This document shows positions 38,001 to 39,270 of a stretch of DNA of 39,270 nt, piece after piece (position 1 is the first letter of the stretch; every line of letters starts with the position of its first letter). The notes beneath the pieces are model-generated. The model was not told the origin of the DNA. It did no database searches and saw only the letters and a program-made list of their open reading frames with translations. A program made the position numbers and the translations under genes. The DNA is from Methanobrevibacter sp. (GTDB taxonomy: Archaea; Methanobacteriota; Methanobacteria; Methanobacteriales; Methanobacteriaceae): NCBI RefSeq assembly GCF_017468685.1, contig NZ_JAFUHT010000059.1, forward strand, positions 1-39,270, given 5' to 3'.

Positions 38001-39270
38001 GGTTGAGTTGAATCCTTCATAGTAATCATCAGTTTCAGCAGATCTTACAATTATTGTTGCAGTTCCTGCGACAGTTGCGTTGTAAGTGTATTTGCCGTCT
38101 TTAATTTCAACAGTCACTCCGTTTACAGTCACATTCACAGGAGTTGAATTGGTTACGGTGAATGTAATGTTGTTATCCACTTCGATTATTTCAGGAGCGT
38201 TGATAATTATTGTTGGAATTTCTTTATCTTTTACAGAGAATTCATCGCTTGTTGCATTTACAGGGTTGTACTTGTCATCACCTAAGTAATATGCTTTAGC
38301 GGTGTAATCACCAACAGGCAAGGTCACATTCAATACAGCAACCTTATCAACAATAGGAACAGTGTAGTTGTGTCCACCAACTTCAATAATGACAGATCCA
38401 GAAGTCACATTACCCATAGTTACAGTTATGGTTGCATTCTTGCCAACACCGACATTTACACTTGGAACAACAATGCTTGCGATTGTAGCATTGTGTTTAA
38501 TGATGTCAAACTCTTTAGTAGTTGAGTTAGCATAATACTTATCGTTTTCAGCGATTGTAGCGGTTACAATGTAGTGTCCTGCAGGTAATTCTGCAGTGTT
38601 TACATTGACTTTGCCGTCCACAACAGGATATTCTTTACCGTTGATTATAACAACAGCCGCAGTGTTATTTGTAATTGTAATTGTGAAGCCAGATTCGATC
38701 TCATAAACTTCTCCAACAGTTATTGAAACAGTTGAATTATGCTTGATTACTGTAAACATTGTTGAATTTGAAGCCGCTGTGTAGTAATCGTTTTCAGCAA
38801 CCTCAGCAGTAATAGTGTAGTTGCCTGCAACAGTGCCGTTGAATCTGTATTTACCATCAGCACCTTTAACAACTTCAACACCATTCACTTTAACAACCAA
38901 AGTAGCATTACTATTAGTAGTAACAGTGAAAGTCAAGTTATTGTCAATTTCAATAATGCTATCTGCTGTGATATTTATCCAAGCAACAGTCTTATTAATT
39001 ACATGGAAGACATCACTTACTGCATTAGTAGCGTTGTATTTATCATCACCAGGGTAGTAAACTTTAGCAGTGTAATCATCGACAGGCAATGTTACAGTTA
39101 AAGTTGCAACACCCTCTTTAATAGGAACTGTGTAATTTAATCCATTAACTTCAATTAAGACACTGCCAGTTTCAGCATTAGCCATAGTAACTGTGATTGT
39201 AGTATTATGACCATCAACAGTAGTCACAGGAGTTACAACAACACTTTCAATCTCACTAGCATGCTTGTAA
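32037..39270 (-). CDS. Giant adhesin-like surface protein with Ig-like repeats, N-terminus beyond window
   Basis: The frame is open from the right edge to a stop at 32037, giving 2,410 visible residues; the GTG at 39227 is only an internal codon. The sequence is a chain of Ig-like beta domains of about 85-95 residues with recurring GDYTAKxYYxGDDKYN and VAENDYYTAASNST blocks. N-x-S/T sites are very frequent and I saw a single cysteine (SCRTDANG). The last three domains differ: two carry TDSQGIAFLD or TDANGYARL motifs, and the final 95 residues are lysine-rich (KKGKKLVLKAKLKW to YLTNIVKGKVKVK). It matches the adhesin-like proteins of Methanobrevibacter, thought to be exported and wall-bound. 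Ligand unknown. Confidence 0.9.
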   Translation of the reverse strand, partial: YKHASEIESVVVTPVTTVDGHNTTITVTMANAETGSVLIEVNGLNYTVPIKEGVATLTVTLPVDDYTAKVYYPGDDKYNATNAVSDVFHVINKTVAWINITADSIIEIDNNLTFTVTTNSNATLVVKVNGVEVVKGADGKYRFNGTVAGNYTITAEVAENDYYTAASNSTMFTVIKHNSTVSITVGEVYEIESGFTITITNNTAAVVIINGKEYPVVDGKVNVNTAELPAGHYIVTATIAENDKYYANSTTKEFDIIKHNATIASIVVPSVNVGVGKNATITVTMGNVTSGSVIIEVGGHNYTVPIVDKVAVLNVTLPVGDYTAKAYYLGDDKYNPVNATSDEFSVKDKEIPTIIINAPEIIEVDNNITFTVTNSTPVNVTVNGVTVEIKDGKYTYNATVAGTATIIVRSAETDDYYEGFNSTTVTVIKHNSTVSIDEIPLHYVGDNFTINVTNNTAVVVTINGKEYPVADGKVVVDTTKLPAGEYTVTATVYENDKYYGNSSTISFNITKRASSVNITVGLQYYVGDIFNITIENNTAVNVTINGKSYLIDTNGNIIIDTTKLPAGEYIVSASVAENDKYFANATSKTFNIVKKASDMTVVAAPESVVVGKNTTITVTMANNETGSVIIEVNGVNYTVAIKDHVAKLNVTLPAGDYTAKAYYLGDDKYNASNATSNTFYVVDKTVAWVNITADTSVEIDNNITFTVTTNSNATLVVKVNGVEITPVGGVYSFNGTVAGNYTITAEVAENDYYTAAENSTVFTVYKHASEIESVVVTPVTAVDGHNTTITVTMANAETGNVLIEVNGLNYTVPIKEGVATLTVTLPVGDYTAKVYYPGDDKYNATSAVSDAFHVINKTIATVNITADSIIEIDSNLTFTVVTNSNATLVVKVNGVEVVKGADGKYRFNGTVAGNYTITAEVAENDYYTAATNSTVFTVIKHNSTVAIDVGKVYEIESDFTITITNNTAVVVTINGKEYPVVDGKVNVNTVELPAGHYIVTATIAENDKYYANTTTKEFDIIKHNATIDSVVVPSVDVVVGKEATITVTMGNVTSGSVIIEVGGHNYTVPIVDKVAELNVTLPVGDYTAKAYYLGDDKYNPVNATSDEFSVVNKTTATVIITADKIIEIDNNLTFTVTTNSNSTLVVKVNGVVVTPVGGVYSFNGTVAGNYTITAEVAENDYYTQASNSTMFTVIKHNSTVKVDDISTHYVGDEFEITLTNNTAAVVTINGKEYSVVDGKVVVDTTKLPAGEYTVTATVYENDKYYGNSSTISFNITKSASSVNVTVDPINVNETAIIDITGPSDFNGTAVVNVNGMNYSVALTNGVGQLKVDGLANGTYDINVTYLENDKYLQSVNDTVKLLVNKVADAEITASADNITVGDPAVIKVTVPDDATGNVTVTIGNITRTVPIAGGENEIIVPGVPVGDYEVKVTYNGDDKYLPANTTTPLSVKPAETDPADIKVIDQGNGTVVVVVPKDATGNVNITINGTNYTSPVVNGTATFDLTNETPGTYDITATYSGDENYTAAAANGTVTIPKYATPISIEVNASAVGNITKVIVSVPENVTENVTVEIDGKTYSVKPVDGKAVFEIEGLTVGNKTVVASYAGDDWYLANSTTAQFKVDKVASSVNVTGDVIKVDETATIVIAGPSDFNGTAVVTIGGKDYSVNVTNGAGQLKVDGLANATYDVKVTLLENDKYLSSSNDTAKVIVNKVSDAEISASADNITVGDPAVIKVTVPEDATGNVTVTIGNITRTVPITGGENEIIVPGVPVGDYEVKVTYNGDDKYLPANTTTPLSVKPAETSPDDIKVIDQGNGTVVVVVPANATGNVTVTIDGNNYTSPIVNGTATFDLTNETPGTHDITATYSGDENHKGQSTDGKVTIPKHATPMSIEVTGGKVGETIEVTVNVPENVTGNVTVEIDGKTYSKKPVDGKAVFEITGLLSGNKTVTAIYDGDDSYLANATTADFTVDKNPAPISVEVDNSTNGQATVTVTLPEDATGYVVVNVAGTDYGINLTAGEKSVTIPIKGTGDYTANVIYLGDEKYLGNSTSKDFHISSNKTSPNIGAEVDNVPVGEDVKVKVIVPEGGDGNVTVTVDNITVTAPVTGGENIISIPGVSEGTHDVNISYSGNDQYNPQDITKSVKVFKSVIAENITRGWNSPYDYKAEFLDKNGHVLPYTDVQFTVNGKTYTVKTDSQGIAFLDTSKLAVGKYDVTIINPVTGEERTATTTIVKRLIENKDITMDFVDGTYYTVRAIGDDGKPVGEGEFVDIYVHTIHYSCRTDANGYARLKLNLNPGKYTITAEYKNTKVSNKLVVKQTLKLVKKTVKVKKGKKLVLKAKLKWSNGKPIKGKIIKFTFKGKTYKAKTNSKGIAKVTIKKKVTKKLKKGKKYAYSAKYLTNIVKGKVKVK
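33348..34391 (-). repeat. Four-domain repeat unit, 1,044 bp, copy 2
   Basis: This is the second copy of the 348-residue block, starting at ASSVNVTGDV and ending at FTVDKN. It is nearly identical to copy 1 in the second and third domains (ADNITVGDPAVIKVTVP and KVIDQGNGTVVVVVP) and more diverged in the first and fourth. Confidence 0.85.
34392..35435 (-). repeat. Four-domain repeat unit, 1,044 bp, copy 1
   Basis: A second repeat register lies C-terminal to the long units. GGCAAGTACT occurs at 34945 and 33901, TCAGGAACAG at 35095 and 34051, and ACGCTTGA at 35425 and 34381, all 1,044 bp (348 codons) apart. The unit holds four Ig-like domains, starting at ASSVNVTVDP and ending near FKVDK. Confidence 0.85.
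35422..36978 (-). repeat. Long tandem repeat unit, partial second copy
   Basis: This block pairs with 37720-39270. The distance is 2,292 bp over most of its length and 2,298 bp at its lower end (TTTACGCTTGAAGCAC at 35422 and 37720), so one 6-bp indel has occurred. The most changed stretch is the domain that reads NKTTATVIITADKIIEIDN here and DKEIPTIIINAPEIIEVDN in the other copy. Most other domains differ by only a few residues. Confidence 0.8.
36979..39270 (-). repeat. Long tandem repeat unit, 2,292 bp (copy nearer the N-terminus)
   Basis: Matching landmarks in the adhesin gene recur exactly 2,292 bp (764 codons) apart. Examples are TCACTAGCAT at 39253 and 36961, TATTATGA at 39203 and 36911, and CCTAAGTA at 38281 and 35989. 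This copy reaches the window edge and may continue beyond it. Similarity to the next copy is traceable from 39270 down to about 37720; the rest of the unit (about 36979-37720) holds domains not repeated in the other copy. Confidence 0.85.

Noticed and set aside
32191-39057. Many plus-strand reading frames opposite the adhesin
   Set aside because: They repeat in the same pattern as the adhesin domains and are products of its biased codon use on the opposite strand.
33348-39270. CRISPR array or satellite DNA
   Set aside because: Repeat spacing is hundreds of bases, copies are in frame, and there are no short identical repeats with unique spacers; these are protein-domain repeats.

Overview
The window comes from a very AT-rich archaeon. 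Gene content points to a pseudomurein-walled methanogen of the Methanobacteriales, most likely Methanobrevibacter. The evidence is a methanogenesis-marker-8-like protein, a HypC hydrogenase chaperone, archaeal Pelota, a two-AAA Cdc48, an ATP-dependent DNA ligase, MraY- and MurG-like wall enzymes, and a giant Ig-repeat adhesin-like protein with a lysine-rich C-terminus. Promoters are archaeal TATA boxes (often TTTATATA). Ribosome binding sites are of the GGTGAT/GGAGG type, and terminators are short palindromes or T tracts. The species cannot be fixed from sequence reading alone.

Layout. 1-1194 (-): an IS4-type DDE transposase, open at the left edge. 1519-1593: tRNA-Ile(GAT) with a palindrome beside its predicted start site. 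1709-3871: an HTH/ACT regulator, hypC on the other strand and a lipoamide-dehydrogenase-like flavoprotein. 3877-7017 (-): pelA, then an MraY-like and a MurG-like gene that look like lipid-linked steps of wall synthesis. 7154-10379 (+): a compact pstSCAB phosphate importer without phoU. 10431-11741: tyrA. 12051-14255: cdc48.

14252-14480 holds an array of hairpins that share an ATGGA loop and are each followed by a CCTC(C) motif. After it comes a small two-gene unit (14693-15418) whose second product looks like a HEPN protein. These two neighbouring items are the best candidates for something undescribed.

15475-16998 (-): a methanogenesis-marker-8-like gene followed by a DnaQ-type exonuclease. 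17154-20086 (+): thiC and DNA ligase with a 1-nt overlap. 20108-21016 (-): a PD-(D/E)XK/Rpn-like protein. 21201-23030 (+): a membrane-anchored OB-fold protein and a first phosphoglucosamine-mutase-like gene. 23194-27927 (-): a run of glmU, gamma-carbonic anhydrase, hisC, radical-SAM nrdG-like and an ASCH-TPR fusion. 28089-28256 (+): rubredoxin. 28344-30928 (-): apgM and a second glmM. 31022-31720 (-): a DUF92 membrane protein. 32037-39270 (-): the C-terminal 2,410 residues of an adhesin-like protein built from higher-order duplications, with its N-terminus beyond the right edge.

Two themes connect the genes. GlmM, GlmU, MraY-like and MurG-like proteins form a path from glucosamine phosphate to lipid-linked wall precursors, and the adhesin would be displayed on that wall. 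The rest is housekeeping: phosphate uptake, amino acid and thiamine synthesis, DNA ligation, ribosome rescue and redox proteins.
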